Shown in pieces: positions 1-6,765 of a DNA stretch of 10,105 bases; position 1 is the stretch's first letter, and each line of letters begins with the position of its first letter. Origin of the DNA: Campylobacteraceae bacterium (GTDB lineage: Bacteria; Campylobacterota; Campylobacteria; Campylobacterales; JALSKU01); assembly GCA_015488975.1 (NCBI GenBank), contig WFMT01000046.1:1-10105 (forward strand), read 5' to 3'. Made by a program: the position numbers and the translations under genes. The notes under the pieces are model-generated. The model had not been told where the DNA came from. It was given only the letters and a program-made list of their open reading frames with translations, and searched no databases.

Positions 1-770
1 AAGGAACCCTCGACCAGGTTTGAAACACTATAATCTATATCGGCATCTTCTCTCACATAAGCAGGGTCTTTACCTCCAAGCTCCAATCCACAGGGAATAA
101 ATTTATTTTGAATAGCCTTTTGAACTTCATACCCACCCTTAACTGAACCTGTAAAAAATACCCCATCTACTCTTTTATCTCCAAGCAGATATGAAGCATC
201 GCTATGGGTTAGATATATATGAGAAAATACTCCCTCCAAAAGCCCCGATTCATCAAAAGCTTCCTGGTATCTTTTTGCAACTAAAGGAGTTTGGATAGAG
301 TGTCTTAGTATGACAGAATTTCCTGCTAAAATAGCTGGCACTATAACATTTATGGAAGTTAAAAAAGGATAATTCCAAGGACTTAAAACTGCTACAACCC
401 CAAGAGGCTCTTTTTCTATATACCTCTCAAAACCCTGTTTTTTTTCCGGGTAAAATGGTTCTAATGATTTTTCAGCGATTTGTAGCATATATTCAGCTCT
501 TTCTTTAAAGCCATTTAGCTCAAATCCACTTTGAGAGATAGGTCTCCCCATCTGATATGATAGCTCTTTTGCAATTTCATCTTTTTTTGAGAAAAGAATA
601 TCTATAAACTTTTGTACATACTCTTTTCTTTTTGATATTTTAGTATTTTGCCACTGTTTTTGAGCTTTCGCTGCTATCTTTAAAACTTTATCAATATCTT
701 CTGTAGTGCTATAATCTTCTTCAAGATAAACTGAATTATCAACCGGAGTTATTGTTTTAAATGAAGACAT
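1..770 (-). CDS. NAD(P)-dependent aldehyde dehydrogenase, C-terminal part cut by window edge
   Basis: An aldehyde dehydrogenase superfamily enzyme that would oxidise an aldehyde to its carboxylate with NAD(P)+. The first 256 codons are present, starting at ATG 770-768 after an AAGGA ribosome binding site. Visible landmarks are SPWNYPF (residues 130-136, with the oxyanion Asn), FFTGSVKGG (205-213, the cofactor-binding Gly motif) and LELGGKDP (229-236, with the general-base Glu230). The reading frame runs off the window at about the point where the catalytic Cys motif should follow, so the nucleophile itself is not seen. The gene starts 25 bp after the stop of the glutamine-synthetase-like gene and is probably co-transcribed with it. 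That pairing suggests a PuuC-like role in oxidising an amine-derived aldehyde, but the substrate is inferred from context only. A succinate-semialdehyde or general aldehyde dehydrogenase is equally possible. The family call is secure. Confidence 0.93.
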   Translation of the reverse strand, partial: MSSFKTITPVDNSVYLEEDYSTTEDIDKVLKIAAKAQKQWQNTKISKRKEYVQKFIDILFSKKDEIAKELSYQMGRPISQSGFELNGFKERAEYMLQIAEKSLEPFYPEKKQGFERYIEKEPLGVVAVLSPWNYPFLTSINVIVPAILAGNSVILRHSIQTPLVAKRYQEAFDESGLLEGVFSHIYLTHSDASYLLGDKRVDGVFFTGSVKGGYEVQKAIQNKFIPCGLELGGKDPAYVREDADIDYSVSNLVEGS

Positions 771-795
771 AATGTATTCCTTTTTGCTTTAATTT

Positions 796-2187
796 TTATA
801 TTATCTCAAAATATCTATTTAATTGCCAGTTTGTTACTGCTTTTTGTTGCTCATTTGCTTCCCACTCTCTTGTCATTGCATAATGATTTACAAAAATATC
901 GCCAAAAAGTTCTCTCGCAACCTTAGAATTTTTGAGTTTTTGAGCTGCTAAATCCAGAGTTTTTGGAAAATGATAATTCTCAGACATATTTGTTTCATAA
1001 GCATTGCCTTTTATAGGTTTGGTTGGCTCTATTTTATGTCTAATCCCCCAAAGACCACTCCCAACTGCTGCACTAAGCGCAATGTAGGGATTGATATCTG
1101 CTGCACTTACTCTGTATTCTACTCTTTGCGATTTTGGATTGCCTGTTATTGCTCTTAATGCACAAGTTCTATTGTCAACTCCCCAGGTAGCTTGAGTAGG
1201 AGCCCAAAATCCAGGGACTAATCTAGTAAAAGAGTTGCAAGTTGGAGCTATCATGCAAAGAAGTTCAGGCATCAATTTTTGTTGACCTGCGATAAACCAT
1301 CTCATAGCATCAGAAATATTATCTGTTTTATCTTTATCAAAAAAAATTGATTCTTTTTTTTCATTGTAAGCAGATATATGCAAGTGGCCTGATTGTCCCG
1401 GATATTTGTTGGAATATTTTGCCATAAATGTTGCCATAAGCTCTTTTTGTTGGGCAAAAACTTTTGTAAAAGTTTTAAAAAGTATAGCTTTATCTGCAGC
1501 TTTTAAAAGTTCATCATAAAAAAGAGCAGCTTCTATAACTCCAGGACCTGTTTCTGTGTGTATGCCTTCAATGCTCATATCCATTTTATCACAAAGTTGT
1601 CTTAAATCATGATAAAAATCAGAATGGACACTGTTTCTTAAAAGTGAATATCCAAACATGCCAGGAGTAAAGTTTTCTAAGTTTTCGTAGTTTTTTGCTC
1701 GGACTGATTGTGGTGTTTCGTTAAACATAAAAAATTCAAATTCGGCTGATGCACTAAAAGTGATTCCCATCTCTTTACCATAGCGAATAACTCTTTTGAG
1801 TAAAGACCTCGGACATACATCTTTGTGCTTTCCGCCCTTTTCAAAATCAAGTAAAAAAAGTATACTGTTGTTTTCAAGAGGCAGTTCTGTGCAAGTTGAT
1901 GGATCAATATATCCCAAAGCATCGGGATAAGCACTTTTCCATCCTGTTATTGAATCTTTTTCATATAGTTTGTCGCTACTGTCCCAGCCAAAAATAACAT
2001 CACAAAAACCAATGCCATTGTGTAAAGCGGAAATAAACTTTTCTTTATTTATATATTTTCCCCGCAATATCCCATCTATGTCAGTAGCTGCAATTTTTAT
2101 ATCTGTTATATTTCTTTGCTCTACAAGCTTGATGGCATCATCAATACTTTTTACATCAGAAGCTTTTAGTATTTTGGCTTTACTCAT
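796..2187 (-). CDS. Glutamine synthetase family amide ligase (PuuA/GlnA-like)
   Basis: A class-I glutamine synthetase fold enzyme of 463 aa, joining an amine or ammonia to the gamma-carboxyl of glutamate using ATP. Motifs in order: ATDIDG (about 34-39, N-terminal beta-grasp with the conserved Asp), AEFEFF (148-153, metal-binding Glu residues), TETGPGVIE (211-219), GHLHIS (267-272, metal/ATP-site His), NSFTRLVPG (318-326), WGVDNRT (335-341) and RVEYRV (355-360). I do not see the adenylylation Tyr loop of the main GlnA. The divergent GPGVIE and ATWG motifs resemble PuuA-type gamma-glutamylpolyamine synthetases and other GS-like ligases. I therefore favour an amine ligase over the nitrogen-assimilation enzyme, at moderate confidence. 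Start 2187 is chosen because AAGGATAATA lies just before it; an in-frame ATG at 2214 has no such site. An aldehyde dehydrogenase gene follows at 25 bp. A promoter and an inverted repeat lie upstream. Confidence 0.9.
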   Translation of the reverse strand: MSKAKILKASDVKSIDDAIKLVEQRNITDIKIAATDIDGILRGKYINKEKFISALHNGIGFCDVIFGWDSSDKLYEKDSITGWKSAYPDALGYIDPSTCTELPLENNSILFLLDFEKGGKHKDVCPRSLLKRVIRYGKEMGITFSASAEFEFFMFNETPQSVRAKNYENLENFTPGMFGYSLLRNSVHSDFYHDLRQLCDKMDMSIEGIHTETGPGVIEAALFYDELLKAADKAILFKTFTKVFAQQKELMATFMAKYSNKYPGQSGHLHISAYNEKKESIFFDKDKTDNISDAMRWFIAGQQKLMPELLCMIAPTCNSFTRLVPGFWAPTQATWGVDNRTCALRAITGNPKSQRVEYRVSAADINPYIALSAAVGSGLWGIRHKIEPTKPIKGNAYETNMSENYHFPKTLDLAAQKLKNSKVARELFGDIFVNHYAMTREWEANEQQKAVTNWQLNRYFEII

Positions 2188-2215
2188 TATTATCCTTTTA
2201 TCAAATACAGTCATT

Positions 2216-2250
2216 ATTATAACTTAAATTTTTTAGAAGTATCCTAAAAT
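2216..2250 (-). promoter_or_regulatory. Candidate promoter with inverted-repeat operator for the GS-like gene
   Basis: On the minus strand a perfect TATAAT lies at 2221-2216, about 29 bp upstream of the chosen ATG. This would give a short leader of roughly 20 nt. Just upstream, where a -35 would sit, is an inverted repeat TTTTAG-N7-CTAAAA (2231-2249). Campylobacterota sigma70 promoters depend mainly on the -10 and AT-rich upstream DNA, so the lack of TTGACA is expected. That the repeat is an operator is inference. Confidence 0.45.
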
Positions 2251-2295
2251 AATAAAAAGTTTGAGATTGTAAGCAAGAGTATTTATTAAGATTTT

Positions 2296-2331
2296 AAAGA
2301 CGAGCTGATATAGTATCATCAGCTCGTAAAA
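2296..2331 (-). terminator. Rho-independent-type terminator after petC
   Basis: A perfect 10-bp stem (ACGAGCTGAT at 2300-2309 with ATCAGCTCGT at 2318-2327) has an 8-nt loop and begins 6 bp after the petC stop codon. On the minus strand the stem is followed by CTTTAAAAT, so the U tract is short. Its position at the end of petABC and before the GS-like promoter supports termination of the bc1 operon. Confidence 0.75.
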
Positions 2332-2333
2332 TT

Positions 2334-3260
2334 TTAGTGTAACTCTTTCCAGAGTTTTGCTTTCCAAAGATAGGCAAATAGTGTAAATATTATCAAATAA
2401 CCTATAATTTTTGGTATTAGTGTTTCTCTTTGTACTTTTTTCTTATCTCCTACTTTTTCAAAGTATTTTATTACCTGTTCGGTGCTTTGCTTTGTAAGTC
2501 CCACTCTTGGCATTGAAGTGTTTGGTAGTAATACTTGGGGATCATTTATAAAATCTTTTAAAAATTCTTTATTTTTAGCTCTTATTATGATGGAAAGATC
2601 AGGAGGAAGAGCACCTAAATACTTTTTCAAGTTATCTTGATATTTTGAGACTTTTACTGCATATTCAAGTTTTTGTGTTTGTGTTTTAAATTTTGGAAGC
2701 ATTCCTAAAGATGACCATTTGTCATATTTCATATTGTGGCATCTTCCACATGCTGCTTCAAATACTTTTTTGTTACCCAGAGTTTTTGGCGATATTGATT
2801 TAAGATAAGCTACTATATCAGACACTTCATGCTCTTTGTTTCCACCTGTACCAAAGAATTTTGGCATTGGGAAAGGGTGTTGTTTTGAGAATTTCATTTG
2901 ATTTAGCATTGTGTGTGAAGGATTTAGTATAAAATGTTTTAAGAATTTAGCATTATATAGATATCCTGCATCACTAAGATCAGGTGGAGCTACGCCAAAT
3001 GATGCTGATGCATTTTCTTTAGACATAGGAGATGGCAAATTTGCTATTTTTATTCCATGGCATCCCGTACATCCTGCATTTACTACCAGTAACTTACCTT
3101 TTAAAGGATCGCCTTTATAATTGATTGGCTTTAAATCACTATAAGTAAAAGTTGCCGGTGCTACATGCTTTTCCATTTTGGAAAGTGCATAAGGCTCTAC
3201 TCCCCAATATACAAGAAGAGAGAAAAATACAAGTACAATTAATATTTTAAATTCTCTCAT
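2334..3260 (-). CDS. petC: Cytochrome c1, diheme subunit of the cytochrome bc1 complex
   Basis: The periplasmic electron-exit subunit of the quinol:cytochrome c oxidoreductase. The 308-aa protein has an N-terminal membrane/signal segment (about residues 4-20) and two c-type heme motifs, CTGCH (64-68) and CGRCH (171-175). Met-containing loops MPKFF (132-136) and MPRVG (250-254) could give sixth ligands. A C-terminal transmembrane anchor lies at about 282-299. Two tandem cytochrome c domains, rather than the single heme of mitochondrial or alphaproteobacterial c1, is the form known from Campylobacter and its relatives. Start 3260 is preceded by a strong GGAGGTGCAAG site and its ATG overlaps the petB TGA by 4 bp (ATGA), implying translational coupling. 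A longer in-frame start at 3359 lies inside petB and lacks support. A terminator hairpin follows. Confidence 0.95.
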   Translation of the reverse strand: MREFKILIVLVFFSLLVYWGVEPYALSKMEKHVAPATFTYSDLKPINYKGDPLKGKLLVVNAGCTGCHGIKIANLPSPMSKENASASFGVAPPDLSDAGYLYNAKFLKHFILNPSHTMLNQMKFSKQHPFPMPKFFGTGGNKEHEVSDIVAYLKSISPKTLGNKKVFEAACGRCHNMKYDKWSSLGMLPKFKTQTQKLEYAVKVSKYQDNLKKYLGALPPDLSIIIRAKNKEFLKDFINDPQVLLPNTSMPRVGLTKQSTEQVIKYFEKVGDKKKVQRETLIPKIIGYLIIFTLFAYLWKAKLWKELH

Positions 3261-4540
3261 CTTGCACCTCCTAATCTTTTTCTTTCTCTTATTGTAACTA
3301 TAGGTAACATTATAAATAACAGTATAAAAAATCCAATATCCGGTATAAAACCAAACCAATGGGTTATGTCAGTTTTACCTATAAAATAGATACCATTTGG
3401 CGGAACTTTACCAAATATTGTCAAAGCAACCATATCCAAAAGCATCAGCCAAAACCAAATTTTAAAGCCTGTGCTTCTTTTGTGTGCAGGAGCTACTACA
3501 GGACTTCTATCAAGCCATGGAAGGATTAAAAATACACCATTTGCAATAGCAAATCCAATAAGTCCCAATGTAAATGGCTTTATACCTGCGATATCAAAAA
3601 AGAAGCCTCTTAATATTTCATAACTCCATAAAAAATACCATTCCGGATAGATATGAGTAGGAGTTTTCATATAATTTGCCGGTATAAAATTTATAGGATC
3701 CATCGCAAATTCATAATGAAATCCTACAAGGTAAAAATAAAATATTAAAAATACACCTACTACAAATAAATCTTTACTTATAAATATAGGCCAAAAAGGT
3801 ATAACTTTTGATTCTTTCTTTTTGTTATCTTTGTATTTTTGTGCTTCTTCATCAAAATCAAAATCTTCTCCGTCTTGATTGTTTACATGGGGAATTCTTA
3901 ATGAATAAAAATGAAGTCCTATAAGAGCCATTATGATAACAGGTAACAAGACGACATGGAGCATAAAAAATCTTGTTAAAGTAGGATCTGAAACAAAGAA
4001 ATTTCCTCTAATCCAAATAACCAAATCAGGACCTATAAGAGGAATGGCTCCAAATATGCTTGTAATGACTTGTGCAGCCCAATAACTCATCTGTCCCCAA
4101 GGAAGCATATATCCACTAAAACCAGCAGCTGAAAAAGTCATAAATAAAAGCATTCCGCTAAGCCATATCATTTCTCTTCCTCTTTTATATGATCCATAGT
4201 AGATGGCTGTAAACATATGTATATAAATAATAAGAAATACAACCGAAGCTGCTACTGCGTGCATTTGTCTCCAGAGCCATCCATAATGAACTTCTTGCAT
4301 TATTGTATAATTTACACTGTCAAATGCTAACTTTGTATCTGGCTTATAATACATCAGTAAAAATAATCCTGTTATAAACAGTATTGCAAACATTGTCATC
4401 AAAATTACGCCCATCGCCCATAAAAAATTGATATTCTTTGGTACCCAGTATTCGGTCATTAAGACTTTATCAAGTTTTTTAATCGCAAGTCGCTGGTCTA
4501 TCCAATCAGCAATACCTTCTGCTTTTCTTATTTCTGCCAT
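3257..4540 (-). CDS. petB: Cytochrome b of the cytochrome bc1 complex
   Basis: The membrane core that oxidises quinol at the Qo site and carries two b hemes across the inner membrane. The 427-aa protein is full length, so the N-terminal b6-like and C-terminal subunit-IV-like halves are fused, with about eight hydrophobic segments. The heme ligands are His94 (RQMHA) and His108 (YIHMF) in helix B, and His195 (FMLHV) and His210 (GLHFY) in helix D. The Qo motif PEWYF is at 299-303. The second His pair is 15 residues apart, as in cytochrome b6, not 14 as in mitochondrial-type cytochrome b. A charged, Lys/Asp/Glu-rich linker (about 223-246) joins the two halves. Start 4540 is preceded by AAAGGATAG and lies 4 bp after the petA stop; the in-frame ATG at 4612 would sit inside petA. 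The TGA stop overlaps the petC ATG. Confidence 0.97.
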   Translation of the reverse strand: MAEIRKAEGIADWIDQRLAIKKLDKVLMTEYWVPKNINFLWAMGVILMTMFAILFITGLFLLMYYKPDTKLAFDSVNYTIMQEVHYGWLWRQMHAVAASVVFLIIYIHMFTAIYYGSYKRGREMIWLSGMLLFMTFSAAGFSGYMLPWGQMSYWAAQVITSIFGAIPLIGPDLVIWIRGNFFVSDPTLTRFFMLHVVLLPVIIMALIGLHFYSLRIPHVNNQDGEDFDFDEEAQKYKDNKKKESKVIPFWPIFISKDLFVVGVFLIFYFYLVGFHYEFAMDPINFIPANYMKTPTHIYPEWYFLWSYEILRGFFFDIAGIKPFTLGLIGFAIANGVFLILPWLDRSPVVAPAHKRSTGFKIWFWLMLLDMVALTIFGKVPPNGIYFIGKTDITHWFGFIPDIGFFILLFIMLPIVTIRERKRLGGAR

Positions 4541-4544
4541 TTGG

Positions 4545-5072
4545 CTATCCTTTGTATATATTTGTAGGGTTTTTGCTGACAAGTTTTTTAAACTGTGCCC
4601 CATCTTCACCAAGAACCATTTTTGTTCCTGTTATTTTGTATGGTGGTATATCAAATGGTCTTGGAGGCGGGCCGTAGATATTTACTCCACAGTCATTATA
4701 TTCTCCTCCATGACATGCGCAATGGAACATATTTTTTTTTGGTTCCCATGCTGGAATACATCCTAAATGAGTGCAAAGACCAACAACAACCAAAAAATCT
4801 TCTTTACCTACTTTTGTGTCTCTATTCTTGCATTTTTTAAACTTTGTATGATCTTTTCTTAATATAAATATTGGTTTGCCTCTCCATACAACAGTTCTAA
4901 ATTCTCCCGGAGTTATAGTTGAGAGATCAACCGTTGTGTAACCAGCTGCCATTACACTAGGTATTGGCTCCCAAGTAGACTTCATAGCCCCCAAAGCAAG
5001 TACTCCTCCGATAGCAGCCACACTTCCAAATGCCAAACCTAAAAAATCTCTCCTGCTTTTTTCTATGGACAT
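4545..5072 (-). CDS. petA: Rieske iron-sulfur subunit of the cytochrome bc1 complex
   Basis: The [2Fe-2S] protein that takes the first electron from quinol at the Qo site and passes it to cytochrome c1. The 175-aa protein begins with a twin-arginine signal/anchor (SRRDFLG at 6-12, then a hydrophobic segment to about 29), so it is probably exported folded by Tat and stays membrane-anchored. Cluster motifs are CTHLGC (100-105) and CACHGG (118-123). By family precedent Cys100, His102, Cys118 and His121 bind the cluster, and Cys105-Cys120 form the disulfide. The second box reads CACHGG rather than the more common CPCHGS. It is the first gene of petABC, with an AAGGAAGG ribosome binding site and a promoter in the 100-bp gap after bioD. 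Confidence 0.96.
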   Translation of the reverse strand: MSIEKSRRDFLGLAFGSVAAIGGVLALGAMKSTWEPIPSVMAAGYTTVDLSTITPGEFRTVVWRGKPIFILRKDHTKFKKCKNRDTKVGKEDFLVVVGLCTHLGCIPAWEPKKNMFHCACHGGEYNDCGVNIYGPPPRPFDIPPYKITGTKMVLGEDGAQFKKLVSKNPTNIYKG

Positions 5073-5135
5073 GTCCTTCCTTTTACTTGTTTTTTAACTA
5101 ACTCTTCATGCTTATAGTATAGTCCTTAAAGTTAG

Positions 5136-5165
5136 ATTATATAATGAAATTACTGAGAAATTCTT
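5136..5165 (-). promoter_or_regulatory. Candidate promoter of petABC
   Basis: The 100-bp gap between bioD and petA contains a perfect TATAAT on the minus strand at 5141-5136, with AT-rich DNA upstream. This would give a leader of about 55-60 nt before petA. A second, weaker candidate (TATACTATAA, around 5111-5120) lies closer to the gene. I see no strong terminator after bioD, so some read-through into petABC is possible. Confidence 0.45.
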
Positions 5166-5172
5166 TAATACA

Positions 5173-5817
5173 TTAAGCATTGAATAACTTTTTAATGAGA
5201 GCTTTTTTGTTTACTTGAAGTATATAAATCTTATCAAAAATATCTTTATAATACGGAAGTGTAGTTTTAGAAAACTTTTTATAATTATTTTTTATATTTA
5301 TACACCATGTAAAATCTATATTTCTTTGGTTCAATAGATTTATTGACAATAATGTATCATTTATACAACCAAGTTTATCTGAAGTGACAAGTAATGTTTT
5401 AGCTTGAAAAAAATCAATAAAATCAATCATAAAGAAATCTTTTTCAACCGGAACCAGAAGTCCTCCTGCTCCTTCAATAAATACAATATCACAAACTTTT
5501 GAGATTTTTTTAAATGCTTTTTTGATTTTATAAAAATCTATATTATGATCGGTCTTTGCGACTATCGGTGCGGCAGGAAGCTTAAAGGTAACCGGTACTA
5601 CATCATCTAATGAGATATTTTTAAAATCTGGATTTAGTTTTTGTGATAATTTTAAAAGCTTTTTGCCATCACTTGGAGTATTGCTGACACCTGTTTCTAT
5701 AGGTTTTAATGCCCCAACCCTAAATCCTCGTTTTGCAAAGGCTTTAAGCAATACAAGTGTTGTGTAAGTTTTTCCAATATTTGTATTGGTAGCGGTTATA
5801 AAAAAAGTATGGCTCAT
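5173..5817 (-). CDS. bioD: Dethiobiotin synthetase
   Basis: A cytoplasmic ATP-dependent enzyme that closes the ureido ring of 7,8-diaminopelargonic acid with CO2 to give dethiobiotin, the penultimate step of biotin synthesis. The 214-aa length is normal. The P-loop is ATNTNIGKT (9-17) instead of the E. coli-type GTDTEVGKT; I recall the same variant in Helicobacter pylori BioD, so it looks lineage-typical. Other landmarks are KPIETG (38-43, substrate-binding region), Asp50 (probable Mg ligand) and EGAGG (115-119, with the Mg-binding Glu). Its ATG overlaps the TGA of the upstream GAPDH-like gene (ATGA), and the ribosome binding site is weak, so translation is probably coupled to that gene. No other bio gene lies in the window. 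Confidence 0.93.
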   Translation of the reverse strand: MSHTFFITATNTNIGKTYTTLVLLKAFAKRGFRVGALKPIETGVSNTPSDGKKLLKLSQKLNPDFKNISLDDVVPVTFKLPAAPIVAKTDHNIDFYKIKKAFKKISKVCDIVFIEGAGGLLVPVEKDFFMIDFIDFFQAKTLLVTSDKLGCINDTLLSINLLNQRNIDFTWCINIKNNYKKFSKTTLPYYKDIFDKIYILQVNKKALIKKLFNA

Positions 5818-6755
5818 AAATATTCTTTCATAAGCTCAGCCATCTGCTCTACTTTTTGAGCATACCCATATTCATTATCCTGCCAAAGCAATAATTGCAG
5901 AAAATCATCCTGCACTAAATGGATAGAGTTTTCATCTATTATTGAAGAGTATTTAATACCCTTTACATCTGTTGAGACTATGAAATTCTTACTTATTTTT
6001 ACTATATTTTTATTTATATTTTTATTCAATATTTTTTTGATATGCGATAGTTTTGATTTTTGTGATATTTTTATATGTAAATCTATCAAAACTCCATTTC
6101 CTACTGGTATTCTTATGCTGTTTGCACTTAGCTTTCCTTTTAAATGAGGTAAAAAGTATGTAGATGCATTTGCTACATTGCTAGAAAGCGGTATTATATT
6201 TTGTGTGGCAGATCTGCTTCTTCTTATATCTGTATTTTTATTGTCTAAGAGATTTTGTTCGCTTGTATAGCTGTGGATAGTAGTTATATTGCACTTTTGG
6301 ATACCTATATGTTTATCGATAATACTTAGCACCGGCACAACACAGTTAGCAGTGCAGCTACAGCTTGAAATAATATTTTCATTATTGTATTTTTCTTCAT
6401 TGAATCCCATTATAAACATAGGCAATTCATTTGAATATGTTGAAAGAATAACTTTTTTTGCACCATTTTTAAGATGATATTTTAATTCATCCTCTTTTGT
6501 ATATATGCCACTACATTCAAAGAGGATGTCAACTCCACTCCAGTCTAATTTTGTTATATCTGCACAAGAAGTCATCTTTATGGTATTTTTTGTTTTAAAA
6601 TTTCCATATATACTGTCATGTTTTAAAAGATAATCCATCATATAAATATCGTAAATATCATTTATTGCAATGAGTTCAAAATGTTTATTTTGTAAGATAA
6701 TTCTGGCTAAAATTCTTCCAATCCTACCAAAACCGTTGATTGCAACTTTTATCAT
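5814..6755 (-). CDS. Divergent glyceraldehyde-3-phosphate dehydrogenase family protein (GAPDH- or erythrose-4-phosphate-dehydrogenase-like)
   Basis: An NAD-dependent phosphorylated-aldehyde dehydrogenase fold. The 313-aa protein has NGFGRIGR (7-14, Rossmann loop), an Asp after INDI that favours NAD, the catalytic Cys134 in SCTANC, His161 in TTIHSYT, Arg215 in the phosphate-binding strand, and DNEYGY (293-298). It is shorter than the usual ~330 aa; the stretch at about 52-70 lacks most of a beta-hairpin. In the inorganic-phosphate loop, classical P-T-T-T-G reads P-L-S-S-N (189-193). SRSATQNIIP recalls the Epd-type TRAASQSIIP. It may be a second GAPDH or an enzyme for another sugar-phosphate aldehyde; the exact substrate is unknown. 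Start 6755 follows a CAGGT site and matches the family N-terminus. A longer frame from 6815 overlaps the transporter gene. It starts 10 bp after the transporter stop and overlaps bioD by 4 bp. Confidence 0.88.
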   Translation of the reverse strand: MIKVAINGFGRIGRILARIILQNKHFELIAINDIYDIYMMDYLLKHDSIYGNFKTKNTIKMTSCADITKLDWSGVDILFECSGIYTKEDELKYHLKNGAKKVILSTYSNELPMFIMGFNEEKYNNENIISSCSCTANCVVPVLSIIDKHIGIQKCNITTIHSYTSEQNLLDNKNTDIRRSRSATQNIIPLSSNVANASTYFLPHLKGKLSANSIRIPVGNGVLIDLHIKISQKSKLSHIKKILNKNINKNIVKISKNFIVSTDVKGIKYSSIIDENSIHLVQDDFLQLLLWQDNEYGYAQKVEQMAELMKEYL

Positions 6756-6765
6756 AATATACCTG

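Noticed and set aside
1677..1934. 85-codon same-strand open frame inside the GS-like gene
   Set aside because: It is out of frame with a fully conserved glutamine-synthetase-family sequence and has no start signal.
3257..3359. N-terminal extension of cytochrome c1 from an ATG at 3359
   Set aside because: The extension is petB coding DNA in another frame; ATG 3260 has a strong GGAGG site and a signal-anchor right after it.
4428..4840. Two overlapping plus-strand open frames across the petA/petB boundary
   Set aside because: Both lie opposite unmistakable Rieske and cytochrome b coding sequence, and their translations show no family features.
5166..5200. CATTAA/TTAATG hairpin at the end of bioD as a terminator
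   Set aside because: The stem is only 6 bp of A/T-rich sequence with a 15-nt loop and no U tract, too weak to call.
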